DNA from: CAYXVB01 sp964467785
GTDB taxonomy: Bacteria; Bdellovibrionota; UBA1018
Assembly: GCA_964467785.1 (NCBI GenBank)
Contig: CAYXVB010000108.1
Span: forward strand, 1 to 12,584
DNA: 12,584 bases
Reading direction: 5' to 3'
Positions 1 through 6,609 of this stretch are shown piece after piece. The translations under genes and the position numbers were made by a program. A model generated the notes under the pieces. That model worked only from the letters and a program-made list of their open reading frames with translations. It was not told where the DNA came from and did no database searches. Within the stretch, counting starts at the first letter, position 1; each line of letters starts with the position of its first letter.

Positions 1-120
1 GAGGCCATGTCCGGGCGAGGCCTGCGCAAGAAAAGTGAAGAGCTGGGCGGGGTAGGCCGGACGGTACCGAGCGTATTGGTTGGATTGAGCGGAAAATAGA
101 TCTTTAAAGGAGGATGTCAT
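1..120 (-). CDS. Class I SAM-dependent methyltransferase, N-terminal fragment
   Basis: A minus-strand reading frame starts at ATG (bases 118-120) and stays open to the left edge, giving 40 residues. It begins MTSSFKDLFSAQSNQYARYR and continues with PAYPAQLFTFLAQ. The pattern F-S-x-Q-S-x-x-Y-A-x-Y-R-P-x-Y-P is typical of the start of a class I SAM methyltransferase family whose GxGxG-type SAM site follows shortly after. That motif would lie outside the window, so substrate and activity cannot be judged. No strong Shine-Dalgarno precedes the ATG. The gene is divergent from the GST at 206 with an 85-base gap that contains inverted repeats. The family call rests on N-terminal resemblance only. 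Confidence 0.72.
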   Translation of the reverse strand, partial: MTSSFKDLFSAQSNQYARYRPAYPAQLFTFLAQASPGHGL

Positions 121-126
121 AATTGT

Positions 127-151
127 TTTGATTCTATCAAACTCGAATCAA
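127..151. promoter_or_regulatory. Inverted repeats in divergent promoter region (candidate operator)
   Basis: The sequence shows a perfect inverted repeat TTTGAT-TCT-ATCAAA at 127-141. An overlapping larger one, TTGATTC (128-134) and GAATCAA (145-151), has a 10-base spacer. A third TTGATTC copy sits at 166-172. They lie between the divergent methyltransferase and GST starts. Symmetric half-sites in a divergent gap suggest a repressor or activator site, but no regulator gene is adjacent and this is inference. Confidence 0.35.
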
Positions 152-165
152 CGACACGCTTTGTC

Positions 166-195
166 TTGATTCGGTTTCTGGAAACGCGATAAGTA
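166..195 (+). promoter_or_regulatory. Possible sigma70-type promoter for the GST gene
   Basis: TTGATT (166-171) is followed after 18 bases by TAAGTA (190-195). A start of transcription about 7 bases downstream would fall only a few bases before the ATG at 206, so the mRNA would be nearly leaderless. This agrees with the lack of a Shine-Dalgarno. The match is partial and the call is weak. Confidence 0.28.
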
Positions 196-205
196 ATATT
201 TTCAT

Positions 206-838
206 ATGATGACGCTTTATTACTCCAAGGCCGCCTGTTCTATGTCCGTTCATATCGTGCTCGAGGAGCTGAGAATGGAATATGAAGCCATTCCGGTGGA
301 TCTCGCGAAAGAGCCGGATCCGATCTATCTGAAGAAGAATCCCATGGGCGCAGTTCCAGTCATTGAACTCGACAATGGAAAAACCCTCACCGAGATCGCA
401 ATGATTGTTCAATACTTAGCCGATCAAAAGCCGGAGGCGAAGCTGATTGCGCCGGCTGGTACTATGGAGCGTTATCGTCAGATGGAGTGGCTGAATTTCA
501 TTGCGACTGAAATTCATAAGGGCTTCAGCCCGCTTTGGACGCTCGATCATATGGCTTCGACCGAGAGCGCGCGAAACGAGGTCCGGGCCTTTGCGATCGC
601 AGATCTGGTTACTCGTTTCGATGTCCTTGCGGGAAAGCTCGGAAATCAGGATTATCTGATGCCATCCGGTTACTGCGTGGCAGACGCATATCTCTTCACC
701 GTCCTGAATTGGGCGAATTACGTCAAGGTGGATATGGCGCGTTGGCCCACTCTTCAGGCCTATATGAAGCGAGTATTTGAGCGCTCGGCGACGCAGAAGA
801 CGATGAAGGCCGAGCGACTCATTTCTCCAAAGCATTGA
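206..838 (+). CDS. Glutathione S-transferase, beta-class-like
   Basis: This 210-residue protein has the two-domain cytosolic GST layout. The thioredoxin-like N-domain (about 2-78) starts LYYSKAACSMSVHI, matching the bacterial beta class, in which a Cys near position 10 is the active-site residue (Cys11 here, Cys10 from the second ATG at 209). It carries the NPMGAVPVI segment with the cis-Pro and an LTE glutathione-contact segment ending in QYLAD. The helical C-domain (about 90-205) contains SGYCVADAYLFTVLNWA, the N-capping and hydrophobic-staple region of this class. Length fits the family (about 200-215). Such enzymes conjugate glutathione to electrophiles or reduce disulfides in the cytosol; the physiological substrate is unknown. 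Two adjacent ATGs (206, 209) are both possible starts and no clear ribosome site is seen. It is divergent from a methyltransferase and convergent with the oxygenase gene. Confidence 0.92.
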   Translation: MMTLYYSKAACSMSVHIVLEELRMEYEAIPVDLAKEPDPIYLKKNPMGAVPVIELDNGKTLTEIAMIVQYLADQKPEAKLIAPAGTMERYRQMEWLNFIATEIHKGFSPLWTLDHMASTESARNEVRAFAIADLVTRFDVLAGKLGNQDYLMPSGYCVADAYLFTVLNWANYVKVDMARWPTLQAYMKRVFERSATQKTMKAERLISPKH

Positions 839-884
839 TCCCTCAGCATTGAGAAGTCAGGCAGTGGGCGTTTTCTTGAAGGTC

Positions 885-910
885 TCTTCGACTCGGCTAT
901 CTGTCGAAGA
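885..910. terminator. Hairpin between convergent genes (possible bidirectional terminator)
   Basis: TCTTCGAC (885-892) and GTCGAAGA (903-910) form a perfect 8-bp stem with a 10-base loop. The hairpin sits just after the GST stop and includes the last codons and stop of the minus-strand oxygenase gene. There is no T-run on either side, so intrinsic termination is uncertain. Confidence 0.35.
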
Positions 911-1814
911 TCAGGGGTAGTGTGACGTGTGAGGTGCGTGACTGGGGGCGGAAGCGCATGCTCCGGATCGAGAGCGGCACCGAACTCAGAGCCTTTCGCA
1001 CCAGCTCCTGATTTCCGTTCATATCGATGAGAGTGCTCGCGATCAGCTTGCAGCCGCTCACGCGCCCCGTGGGACTGATCGAGAATCGGAAGCTGGCGAT
1101 TCCGCGAAGTGTATCGGTGTCCCCGATCGCTTCAGAAAGTCCGTTGACCACGCCGGAGATCGCTTTTCGTAACTCTGGGCGCTGGGCCGGGCCGTCGATG
1201 TAAGGTCGGGGTTGCATGAACCAGCCATGGATCACGAGACGGCCGTCGCGAGGGTTGGCTGCGCCTTCGACTCTCCGGACCTGATGAGGGACGCGAGGAT
1301 CGAAGACAACGAGTCGGTTGAAGAGCGATGGGATCGCCTGAAAAACCTCCTTTTCTTCGAGGCCATTGCTCGTATAGCGATCCAGGTTGGACCAGAAGCT
1401 GAGCATTTCCTCCCGCAAGATCATTGTCTCGCCACCGATGAATCGTCGCGCCTCCCATGGGGTCAGCGATAGGACGAAGGCGAAGGGGCCGTGTGGCAGG
1501 TCGCTGTGAATTTCCTGACGGCAACCATCGATATAGCAGCTCATCCAGGGCGGTGAAATGTCATGGCAGCCTAAGTTGCGGCGGCCCCATTGAACCAGGG
1601 CCTCGTGAAGCGGCCGGTATAGGTTCTGCGGGAAGTAATGATAGGCCGGAGTCCGAAGCACCGTATATTGTCCCGGTACGTGCCAATAATCCCAGACAAA
1701 GCGGCCGGAGTCATTGGACCTCGGATCGGCGAAACGCTGTTCGAAATGAGCGCGCAGCTCCCTGGCTTGTGGATAGAAGCGATCGACAACTATGAGATTT
1801 TGGCGGGAACCCAT
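897..1814 (-). CDS. 2OG-Fe(II) oxygenase with C-terminal TonB/AgmX-like domain
   Basis: The protein has 305 residues and no signal peptide or membrane segment. Residues about 5-205 look like a 2-oxoglutarate/Fe(II) dioxygenase. An H-x-D metal pair is at His103 and Asp105 (EIHSDLPHG), followed by a FIGGET strand (125-130). The distal His is His177 in FDPRVPHQVRRVEG, and Arg192 in GRLVIHGWF is placed to hold the 2OG carboxylate. Residues about 235-305 (IASFRFSISPTGRVSG, then a helix, FRP and LPLIF) resemble the C-terminal domain of TonB and AgmX/PglI proteins. That domain normally sits at the end of periplasmic or adventurous-motility-type proteins, so its fusion to an apparently cytosolic oxygenase is unusual. 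The substrate is unknown. ATG 1814 is chosen because family-like sequence (IVVDRFYPQARELR) starts within a few residues. No strong ribosome site is visible. Confidence 0.8.
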   Translation of the reverse strand: MGSRQNLIVVDRFYPQARELRAHFEQRFADPRSNDSGRFVWDYWHVPGQYTVLRTPAYHYFPQNLYRPLHEALVQWGRRNLGCHDISPPWMSCYIDGCRQEIHSDLPHGPFAFVLSLTPWEARRFIGGETMILREEMLSFWSNLDRYTSNGLEEKEVFQAIPSLFNRLVVFDPRVPHQVRRVEGAANPRDGRLVIHGWFMQPRPYIDGPAQRPELRKAISGVVNGLSEAIGDTDTLRGIASFRFSISPTGRVSGCKLIASTLIDMNGNQELVRKALSSVPLSIRSMRFRPQSRTSHVTLPLIFDR

Positions 1815-1871
1815 GTTGGGGGCAGCATACAGCGATTAACTGGGCGCGTCCATTGCAGCGCCAGAAGTCCT

Positions 1872-2087
1872 ATGGTGTCGAGTGCGCTTCAGAATTCGGG
1901 ACATGGAGATGTGGCGTTCACGTTAGCGCAACTCGGTATTGTCATGTGGACCGGCCTGGCCGTCTATGTGCTGCCAGCCATCATTGCGACAGGGCTCTGG
2001 CTGCGTGAGGAGCGAACGCGGATTCGGATCGCGCGACAAAGTGTGCGGGAGGTCTACCCGGGAGAGCGCAGAGATCGGGCAGCTTGA
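1872..2087 (+). CDS. Possible small single-pass membrane protein
   Basis: This 71-residue frame fills an otherwise empty stretch between the divergent oxygenase start and the convergent TPM gene end. It encodes one strong hydrophobic segment (about residues 17-43, containing GIVMWTGLAVYVLPAIIATG) followed by a basic, Arg-rich tail (REERTRIRIARQ). This arrangement predicts the C-terminus in the cytoplasm. Third codon positions are mostly G or C, as in neighbouring genes. The start is uncertain: ATG 1872 has only a poor GAAG upstream, and the frame is open further upstream, antisense to the oxygenase gene. No family is recognised; it could be a chance frame. Confidence 0.42.
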   Translation: MVSSALQNSGHGDVAFTLAQLGIVMWTGLAVYVLPAIIATGLWLREERTRIRIARQSVREVYPGERRDRAA

Positions 2088-2095
2088 GCTTCGCT

Positions 2096-2524
2096 TTAAT
2101 CCTCGCTGACTAAATTGGGCAGCTCGTTGGTATTGTCGCTGTCGGGGTCTGCGGGGAAGTACTTTTTAAGGACCTCGCCGACTTCCTGGACCGAAAATGC
2201 AATCGCTCGCTCAGGATGCGTGCCGCGCAGATGTTCGCGGAGGTTCGTGGCGACCTGCTCCCAGTAATGGGGACCGACCACTTCATTGACACCGCTATCG
2301 CCGAAGATCGCGAATTTTCGGCGGCGCAAATTGACATAGATTAGCACGGCGTTGCGATGGGTCGTCTGGTGCATTCCGAATTGTTCGAAAAGGGTCCGGG
2401 CCCGTTGCATGGGATTTTGTTCGATCCATTTTCGAGAGAGATGAACGCGGATTTCGCCCGTGGTGCCGGCTTCGGCATGTGCGATCGCTTGGACGATCGG
2501 AGACTGTTGATTACCAATCGCCAC
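2096..2524 (-). CDS. Small TPM-domain protein, cytosolic type
   Basis: The protein has about 142 residues read from a GTG at 2522-2524. It has no signal peptide or membrane span and corresponds to a stand-alone TPM (TLP18.3/Psb32/MOLO-1-like) domain. Typical features are the early helix with AEAGTTGEIRVHLSR, then NAVLIYVNLRRRKFAIFGDSGVN and the GEVLKKYFP end. The frame is open upstream of GTG, but only through DNA encoding the glycine-rich tail of the preceding gene. The GTG is favoured because GGAGG (2530-2534 on the minus strand) lies 5 bases before it. It overlaps the preceding TPM gene by 14 bases, so translational coupling is likely. LemA, membrane TPM and small TPM genes often occur together. 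The molecular role is unclear; some TPM proteins have phosphatase activity, which cannot be assigned from sequence. Confidence 0.82.
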   Translation of the reverse strand: MAIGNQQSPIVQAIAHAEAGTTGEIRVHLSRKWIEQNPMQRARTLFEQFGMHQTTHRNAVLIYVNLRRRKFAIFGDSGVNEVVGPHYWEQVATNLREHLRGTHPERAIAFSVQEVGEVLKKYFPADPDSDNTNELPNLVSED

Positions 2525-3368
2525 TGGCGCCTCCTCCTCCGGATGAGCCACCGCCACCCGAGAATATTCCACCTCCGCCGCCACCAGCAGTTGGCCAACC
2601 GCCCCCACCACCTCCGCCCCAGCCCCCGCCGAACGGGCCGCTGGTCCACCAACCGCCTCCGCGGGATCTGTTACGGAACGGGCGGGTTCGTTGCCAGCCG
2701 GATCGCGTAAAGTGCGCGTCGGCGGAAGTCAGCAGATTGAAAACGATGACGCAAAGTACTCCGCCAAGGATGATCCAGGGGAGCCAGCTGGTCCCCCCCT
2801 TGGCTTGGGCGCGTGCCTCCGCGCGGCGCATGGACGGGGAATTGAGGCTCTGCTGCGTGCGTCCGCTCTGGATAAGCGGGCTCTCGAGGATTTTAAGAAT
2901 CTCGACGGTTGAGAGCATGAGACCGCGGTCTGGGTTTCCGGCGCGGAGCTCGGGTCGAAGAATCTCAGTGAGTACTTCCTTGGATTTCGCGTCAGTAAGC
3001 AGCGGTTCGAGGCCATAGCCCACTTCGATGCGGGTTTTACGCTCTTTCCAGTAGAGCGTCAGCAAGACGCCATTGTCCTTGCCGCGCTGTCCGATCTTCC
3101 ATTCTTTGAATACTCGGTTGGTGTAGTCGACAACGTCTTCGTCATCGAGACTATTGAAAATCGCGATCAGGAACTGCTCTCCGGTGACACGGTCGTGCTC
3201 GACGAGGAGTGATTCGAGCTCGCGCTTGGTGCCGGGCGACAGTGCGCGCGGCTCATCTAAAACGTAGAACTGAGGCGGCGCAGGGATCGCTTTTGCGGCA
3301 TGAGCGGCGACCGGCGAGATTAGCAGAAGCGCGGTGAGGATCGCGCGCCTGAACGCGTGCTTGATCAC
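2511..3368 (-). CDS. TPM-domain (YgcG-like) exported protein with Gly-rich tail
   Basis: The protein has 285 residues. An N-terminal signal peptide (1-25, cleavage near AAHAA-KAIP) precedes a TPM domain (about 35-162, with VLDEPRALSPGTKRELE, then NGVLLTLYWKERKTRIEVGYGLE and the LRPELRAGNPDRGL segment). A membrane segment follows (about 196-213, WLPWIILGGVLCVIVFNLL), then a basic stretch and a glycine/tryptophan-rich tail ending GGGGASGDW. This is the classic YgcG-family architecture: a periplasmic TPM domain anchored in the membrane with a low-complexity cytoplasmic end. The start is GTG at 3366-3368, 3 bases after the lemA stop, with a weak GGTGGA upstream. It is the middle gene of a lemA-TPM-TPM operon. 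Function is poorly known; an envelope-maintenance role is only a suggestion. Confidence 0.88.
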   Translation of the reverse strand: MIKHAFRRAILTALLLISPVAAHAAKAIPAPPQFYVLDEPRALSPGTKRELESLLVEHDRVTGEQFLIAIFNSLDDEDVVDYTNRVFKEWKIGQRGKDNGVLLTLYWKERKTRIEVGYGLEPLLTDAKSKEVLTEILRPELRAGNPDRGLMLSTVEILKILESPLIQSGRTQQSLNSPSMRRAEARAQAKGGTSWLPWIILGGVLCVIVFNLLTSADAHFTRSGWQRTRPFRNRSRGGGWWTSGPFGGGWGGGGGGGWPTAGGGGGGIFSGGGGSSGGGGASGDW

Positions 3369-3371
3369 TTT

Positions 3372-3953
3372 TTAGAATTCCACCTTGGGTGCGGTTTTGG
3401 CGCCACTATCGGCCTGGAAGTACGGCTTGGGTTGGAAACCGCGCATGCCGGCGACGATCGACTGCGGAAAGCTGCGCACGTAAACGTTGTATTGCTGGGC
3501 GGTTTCGTTGAAGCGCCGGCGTTCGATGGAAATCCTGTTTTCGGTGCCTTCGAGCTGGGATTGAAGTTCTTGGAAGTTCTTGTCGGCTTTGAGGTCCGGG
3601 TAGCGCTCGGCTACGACCATCAGGCGGGAAAGGGCGCCAGTGAGCTGGGACTGCGACTTTTCGAGAGCGGCGATGTCCTCAGGACCTTTGACCTGCACTT
3701 GCCCCACGGAGGCGCGTGCTTTTGTGACTTCCTCGAGGACGTTGGCTTCATGTTTGGCGTAGCCCTTGACTGTGTTGACCAGGTTGGGAATCAGGTCGGC
3801 TCTGCGCTGATACACGTTTTCGACCTGGCTCCAGGCGCTCTTGGTGCTTTCGTCCATGCCGACAAGTGTGTTTCCGACTGAAACAAACCACATGACCATC
3901 GCGGCAGTCAGTGCGAAAAACCCACCGAAAACAATGAGAAGAGTCTTTTTCAT
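3372..3953 (-). CDS. lemA: LemA family protein
   Basis: The protein has 193 residues and starts MKKTLLIVFGGFF, an N-terminal membrane anchor (about 3-24), followed by a helical LemA domain. Highly characteristic segments are WSQVENVYQRRADLIPNLV (41-59), TVKGYAKHE (61-69) and AERYPDLKADKNFQELQ (115-131). A third is LEGTENRISIERRRFNETA (134-152). The length matches the family. A longer frame begins upstream at 4088 but runs through the btuB riboswitch on the other strand, so ATG 3953 is chosen. It is first in an operon with two TPM proteins, a pairing seen in many bacteria. The role of LemA is not well established; it is a membrane-anchored, mostly helical protein. A weak GAGGG lies very close to the ATG. 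Confidence 0.93.
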   Translation of the reverse strand: MKKTLLIVFGGFFALTAAMVMWFVSVGNTLVGMDESTKSAWSQVENVYQRRADLIPNLVNTVKGYAKHEANVLEEVTKARASVGQVQVKGPEDIAALEKSQSQLTGALSRLMVVAERYPDLKADKNFQELQSQLEGTENRISIERRRFNETAQQYNVYVRSFPQSIVAGMRGFQPKPYFQADSGAKTAPKVEF

Positions 3954-3960
3954 GCCCTCA

Positions 3961-3988
3961 GTTTTATGGTGGTGGCCACTGGAGTCAA
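3961..3988 (-). promoter_or_regulatory. Possible lemA operon promoter
   Basis: On the minus strand TTGACT (3988-3983) is followed after 16 bases by TAAAAC (3966-3961). Transcription would begin almost at the lemA ATG (3953). The -35 match is good and the -10 match only moderate. Confidence 0.28.
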
Positions 3989-4007
3989 TGGGAAACGACG
4001 GTATCCT

Positions 4008-4036
4008 TTGACAGTTTTGTCTCGCCGCATTAAGTT
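4008..4036 (+). promoter_or_regulatory. Predicted sigma70-type promoter of the btuB unit
   Basis: A perfect TTGACA (4008-4013) is followed after 17 bases by TAAGTT (4031-4036), which keeps the important A2 and T6 positions of the -10 box. The expected transcription start is about 4043, just before the first paired bases of the cobalamin riboswitch. That fit supports the call. Confidence 0.6.
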
Positions 4037-4043
4037 CGCCTCG

Positions 4044-4136
4044 GATCGGCAAGCTGAAGTCCGGTGAGATTCCGGCACTGTCCCGCAACGGTCATAGTCC
4101 GAGCGCTCCGATTCCGAATTGCCCCGAAGGAGGGCC
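4044..4136 (+). promoter_or_regulatory. Cobalamin riboswitch
   Basis: The conserved cobalamin-aptamer core is visible as GAAGTCCGGTGAGATTCCGG followed by CACTGTCCCGCAACGGT. Helices that can be drawn are GGCAA (4048-4052) with TTGCC (4119-4123) as the closing stem and CCGG with CCGG around TGAGATT. A third is ACTGT (4077-4081) with ACGGT (4088-4092) around the loop CCCGCA. The element ends at the Shine-Dalgarno AAGGAGG (4127-4133). Control of translation initiation by the vitamin B12 level is therefore the natural model. The B12-box 3' part (CGATTCCGAATTGCC) is divergent, and the aptamer is short, under 100 bases. The downstream gene is a BtuB-like receptor, as expected. Confidence 0.85.
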
Positions 4137-4141
4137 GACCA

Positions 4142-6055
4142 TTGACTTCTATCTTCAGATGCCGACGCTGCGCTGCGTTAATTTGTTCTGCGGCCTGCAT
4201 TTCCCTCATCGGTTGTTTTTCGGCGCTTGCCGATGATTTGTCGCCCTCTGTTGGCCGTTCTCAAACCGTAGTGGTGACTGCAACTCGGGTTGAAAGCGAT
4301 GAGAAGGACACGCCCGGTTCTTTTAGTGTGATTGACGCCACTGAACTTGCTCGCAAGCAGTCCGCCTCGGTCTCCGAGCTGCTTCGCGAAGTCCCGGGGC
4401 TTTCGCTTTCAAATCAAGGCGGTGCGGGCCAGACGACCTCAGTTTTTGTTCGAGGTACTAATCCCGAGCATGTGTTGGTGCTGATCGACGGCGTAAAGGT
4501 CAATGATCCGCTTCATCCTGGTCGCGCATTTGATTTCGGGAACCTGGGGGCGGGCGACCTCGAGCGAATCGAGATACTTCGGGGCCCCGGTAGCGTGCTT
4601 TACGGCTCGGATGCCATGGGCGGAGTGATTCAGATTTTCACGAAAAAGGGACGAGGCAGGGTTCATACTTCGGTTGAGAGCGAAATCGGCGCATACGAAT
4701 CCTTGAGTGCCCGCGCCTCGATTCGCGGCGAAGGGGCGCGAGGCGATTATGCGCTGGCCGGCGGCTTAGAGCGGGCTGCAGGTTTTTCGGCCGCGAACGA
4801 AGCGGCCGGGAACACGGAGAAGGATGGGAGAACGTCGTGGCAACTGAATGGCCGCGCCGGTGTCGAGGCGCTGCCTGGCATCCGCGCGGAACTGAATGGT
4901 CGCTTCACTCAATCGACCTATGCTCTTGATGCGGCAGGTGGTCCCGGTGGGGATGATCCGAACTGGATCGGTGAGTCGCGTGAGTTCGAAGGGCGACTGA
5001 CGGCCAAGCCTGCAAAAGTTCGGACCTGGGAGCCTGTGGGCGCGTTGACTTATTCGCACCATCAGCGGCGAACCGACAATGAGCCTGACCAGGCTCATCC
5101 TGAACGGCTGCATGGGATTTACGATAGCTCCCGCGTCCAGGCGCAATGGCAAAACAATTTCTATCTCGCGGATTCAAATACCCTGGTGGCGGGTGTGGAG
5201 TTTGAATCGGAATTCGGTCTCGCGTCGGAAACGGGCACCTGGGGGGAGAATACGCTCGGGGAGCAGGCGGCACGGACCGCTGGGGTCTTCTTTCAGAACC
5301 AGCAAGGTTGGGGTGCTTTGCGGCTAACGGTGGGCTCGAGGATGGATTGGCACGAGCGCTATGGATGGGTCGCAACCTATCGCCTAGCCCCCTCCTATGA
5401 CCTGCTTCGGTTGGCGGACAGAGCTCTGACATTGAAGTCGAGCGTTGGCACCGGCTTTAAAGCGCCGTCGCTCTATCAGCTCCATGCTCCGATTTACGGC
5501 AACGTGGCTCTACAGCCGGAGCGCAATCTCGGCTACGAGCTCGGCGTTGCATGGGAGGGCTTGAGCGTCACCTGGTTTAATAACCGGCTAGAAAATCTAA
5601 TCACGGGCGCCGCTCCAAACTTTGTTTACCAAAATGTCGGGCGGGCACGAACCGATGGTCTGGAGCTTGGCGCGAGTGCCAAGTTGAGTGACGGGTTGTC
5701 GCTTGCGGGCTCATACACGTTTACTCGAACGTTGGACGAAACGACGAATCTTGAGCTCTTGCGGCGTCCGTCGCAGCAGGCGTCCGCCGAGCTGGCGCTT
5801 CGGCCGGTTGCGTCGGTCCAACTCAGTCTTGGCGGGCGTTTCGTCGGTGTTCGGCAGGATCTTGACGCGGTCAACTTTGCCCGCAAGGAGATGGCGCCGT
5901 ATTTCGTTGCAAGGGCCGCCGCTCGCTGGAACATGGGAAATACCTATCGCGTGGTCGCGCGAATCGAGAATCTTTTAGATGCGCGATATGAGGAAATCGA
6001 CGGCTATGGGACACCCGGGCGCTCGGTCTTTGTTGGAGTGGGAGCCGAGCTGTGA
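4142..6055 (+). CDS. btuB: TonB-dependent vitamin B12 receptor, BtuB-like
   Basis: The protein has 637 residues when started at TTG 4142. That codon lies 8 bases after AAGGAGG (4127-4133) and gives a proper signal peptide (about 1-30, ending FSALA-DD). The longer frame from GTG 4064 would run through the riboswitch and is rejected. Residues 40-48 (SQTVVVTAT) are the TonB box. The plug domain (about 55-170) contains SELLREVPGLSLS, VFVRGTNPEHVLVLIDGVKV, ERIEILRGPGSVLYGSDAMGG and VIQIFTKKG. The rest is a beta-barrel ending with a RIENLLDARYEEIDGYGTPG segment typical of BtuB/FepA barrels. The protein sits in the outer membrane and imports cobalamin or a related corrinoid, powered by TonB. Specificity for B12 is inferred from the riboswitch and the BtuB-like plug. 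It overlaps the following TonB gene by 4 bases. Confidence 0.9.
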   Translation: MTSIFRCRRCAALICSAACISLIGCFSALADDLSPSVGRSQTVVVTATRVESDEKDTPGSFSVIDATELARKQSASVSELLREVPGLSLSNQGGAGQTTSVFVRGTNPEHVLVLIDGVKVNDPLHPGRAFDFGNLGAGDLERIEILRGPGSVLYGSDAMGGVIQIFTKKGRGRVHTSVESEIGAYESLSARASIRGEGARGDYALAGGLERAAGFSAANEAAGNTEKDGRTSWQLNGRAGVEALPGIRAELNGRFTQSTYALDAAGGPGGDDPNWIGESREFEGRLTAKPAKVRTWEPVGALTYSHHQRRTDNEPDQAHPERLHGIYDSSRVQAQWQNNFYLADSNTLVAGVEFESEFGLASETGTWGENTLGEQAARTAGVFFQNQQGWGALRLTVGSRMDWHERYGWVATYRLAPSYDLLRLADRALTLKSSVGTGFKAPSLYQLHAPIYGNVALQPERNLGYELGVAWEGLSVTWFNNRLENLITGAAPNFVYQNVGRARTDGLELGASAKLSDGLSLAGSYTFTRTLDETTNLELLRRPSQQASAELALRPVASVQLSLGGRFVGVRQDLDAVNFARKEMAPYFVARAAARWNMGNTYRVVARIENLLDARYEEIDGYGTPGRSVFVGVGAEL

Positions 6056-6609
6056 ATTGGGTTTTGCGACTTGGCGCCGCGAGCGTTTTCGCGCTACTGC
6101 TTCACGCCCTGCTTTTGTTTATGGCATTGAACTGCTTTAAAGCGAGGACGGACTCAATACGTCCTGGACTGACGATCGTGTTGTCCGGTGGAGAAGCTAA
6201 ATCGACAGGCGGGGCAAAGTCATCGAAGCTGTCCCCGCGAACGACGCAAAAGGAGATCGAACTCCTAGCAAATGGTATCGGGGTGGAATCCGCGCCCCAT
6301 CCCACGGGTGCCGCGGACCTGCCAGTTGCCGCCGACGAAAATGTCGGCGGCCTGCCACCAATTGCGGTGCTCTTGGACGAATCGCGACCCAGCTATCCCC
6401 TTATTTCAAGGAAACTCAGAGAGCAGGGCGAGGTTGTCCTGGCGATACTGGTCACTCCCGATGGGCGCGCTCGCGAGGTGTCTCTCAAAAGTTCTAGTGG
6501 TCACGAGAGGCTTGATCTTGCGGCCGCGTCTTTTGCCCGTGAAGCCAGATACCAGCCCGTTCCTGCCGAAGCGCTTAGAGAGCTGCGTATCAAGTTCAGT
6601 CTGGAGTGA
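6052..6609 (+). CDS. tonB: TonB family energy-transducing protein
   Basis: The protein has 185 residues from GTG 6052, which overlaps the btuB stop (GTGA), implying translational coupling. One N-terminal membrane helix (about 8-27, AASVFALLLHALLLFMALN) is followed by a short periplasmic linker lacking the Pro-rich repeats of classical TonB. The C-terminal TonB domain (about 110-180) has PSYPLISRKLREQGEVVL, VTPDGRAREV, SSGHERLDLAAASFAREARY and QPV. In the family this domain grips the TonB box of outer-membrane receptors and is energised by ExbB/ExbD, which are absent here. Its position suggests it serves the adjacent receptor. The short linker is atypical. The stop codon abuts the stop of the convergent gene with no gap. 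Confidence 0.85.
   Translation: MNWVLRLGAASVFALLLHALLLFMALNCFKARTDSIRPGLTIVLSGGEAKSTGGAKSSKLSPRTTQKEIELLANGIGVESAPHPTGAADLPVAADENVGGLPPIAVLLDESRPSYPLISRKLREQGEVVLAILVTPDGRAREVSLKSSSGHERLDLAAASFAREARYQPVPAEALRELRIKFSLE

Noticed and set aside
1..99. Plus-strand frame open from the left edge to a stop at 97-99
   Set aside because: It is antisense to the methyltransferase N-terminus, which has a strongly family-like sequence.
106..120. AAGGAGGATG on the plus strand looks like a ribosome site and start
   Set aside because: The frame stops almost at once (ATG TCA TAA); these bases are the first codons of the minus-strand methyltransferase.
2479..3018. Plus-strand frame encoding a Pro-rich protein
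   Set aside because: It is the antisense shadow of the Gly-rich tail of the TPM protein; runs of GGN codons read as Pro on the other strand.
3357..3881. Plus-strand 174-residue frame
   Set aside because: Antisense to lemA, whose protein sequence is clearly family-like; it has no recognisable features.
3954..4088. N-terminal extension of LemA to 4088
   Set aside because: It overlaps the riboswitch and promoter of btuB on the other strand, and the internal ATG 3953 begins the normal membrane anchor.
4064..4141. Upstream extension of btuB to GTG 4064
   Set aside because: It would translate the riboswitch core, and TTG 4142 has an excellent Shine-Dalgarno and a proper signal peptide after it.
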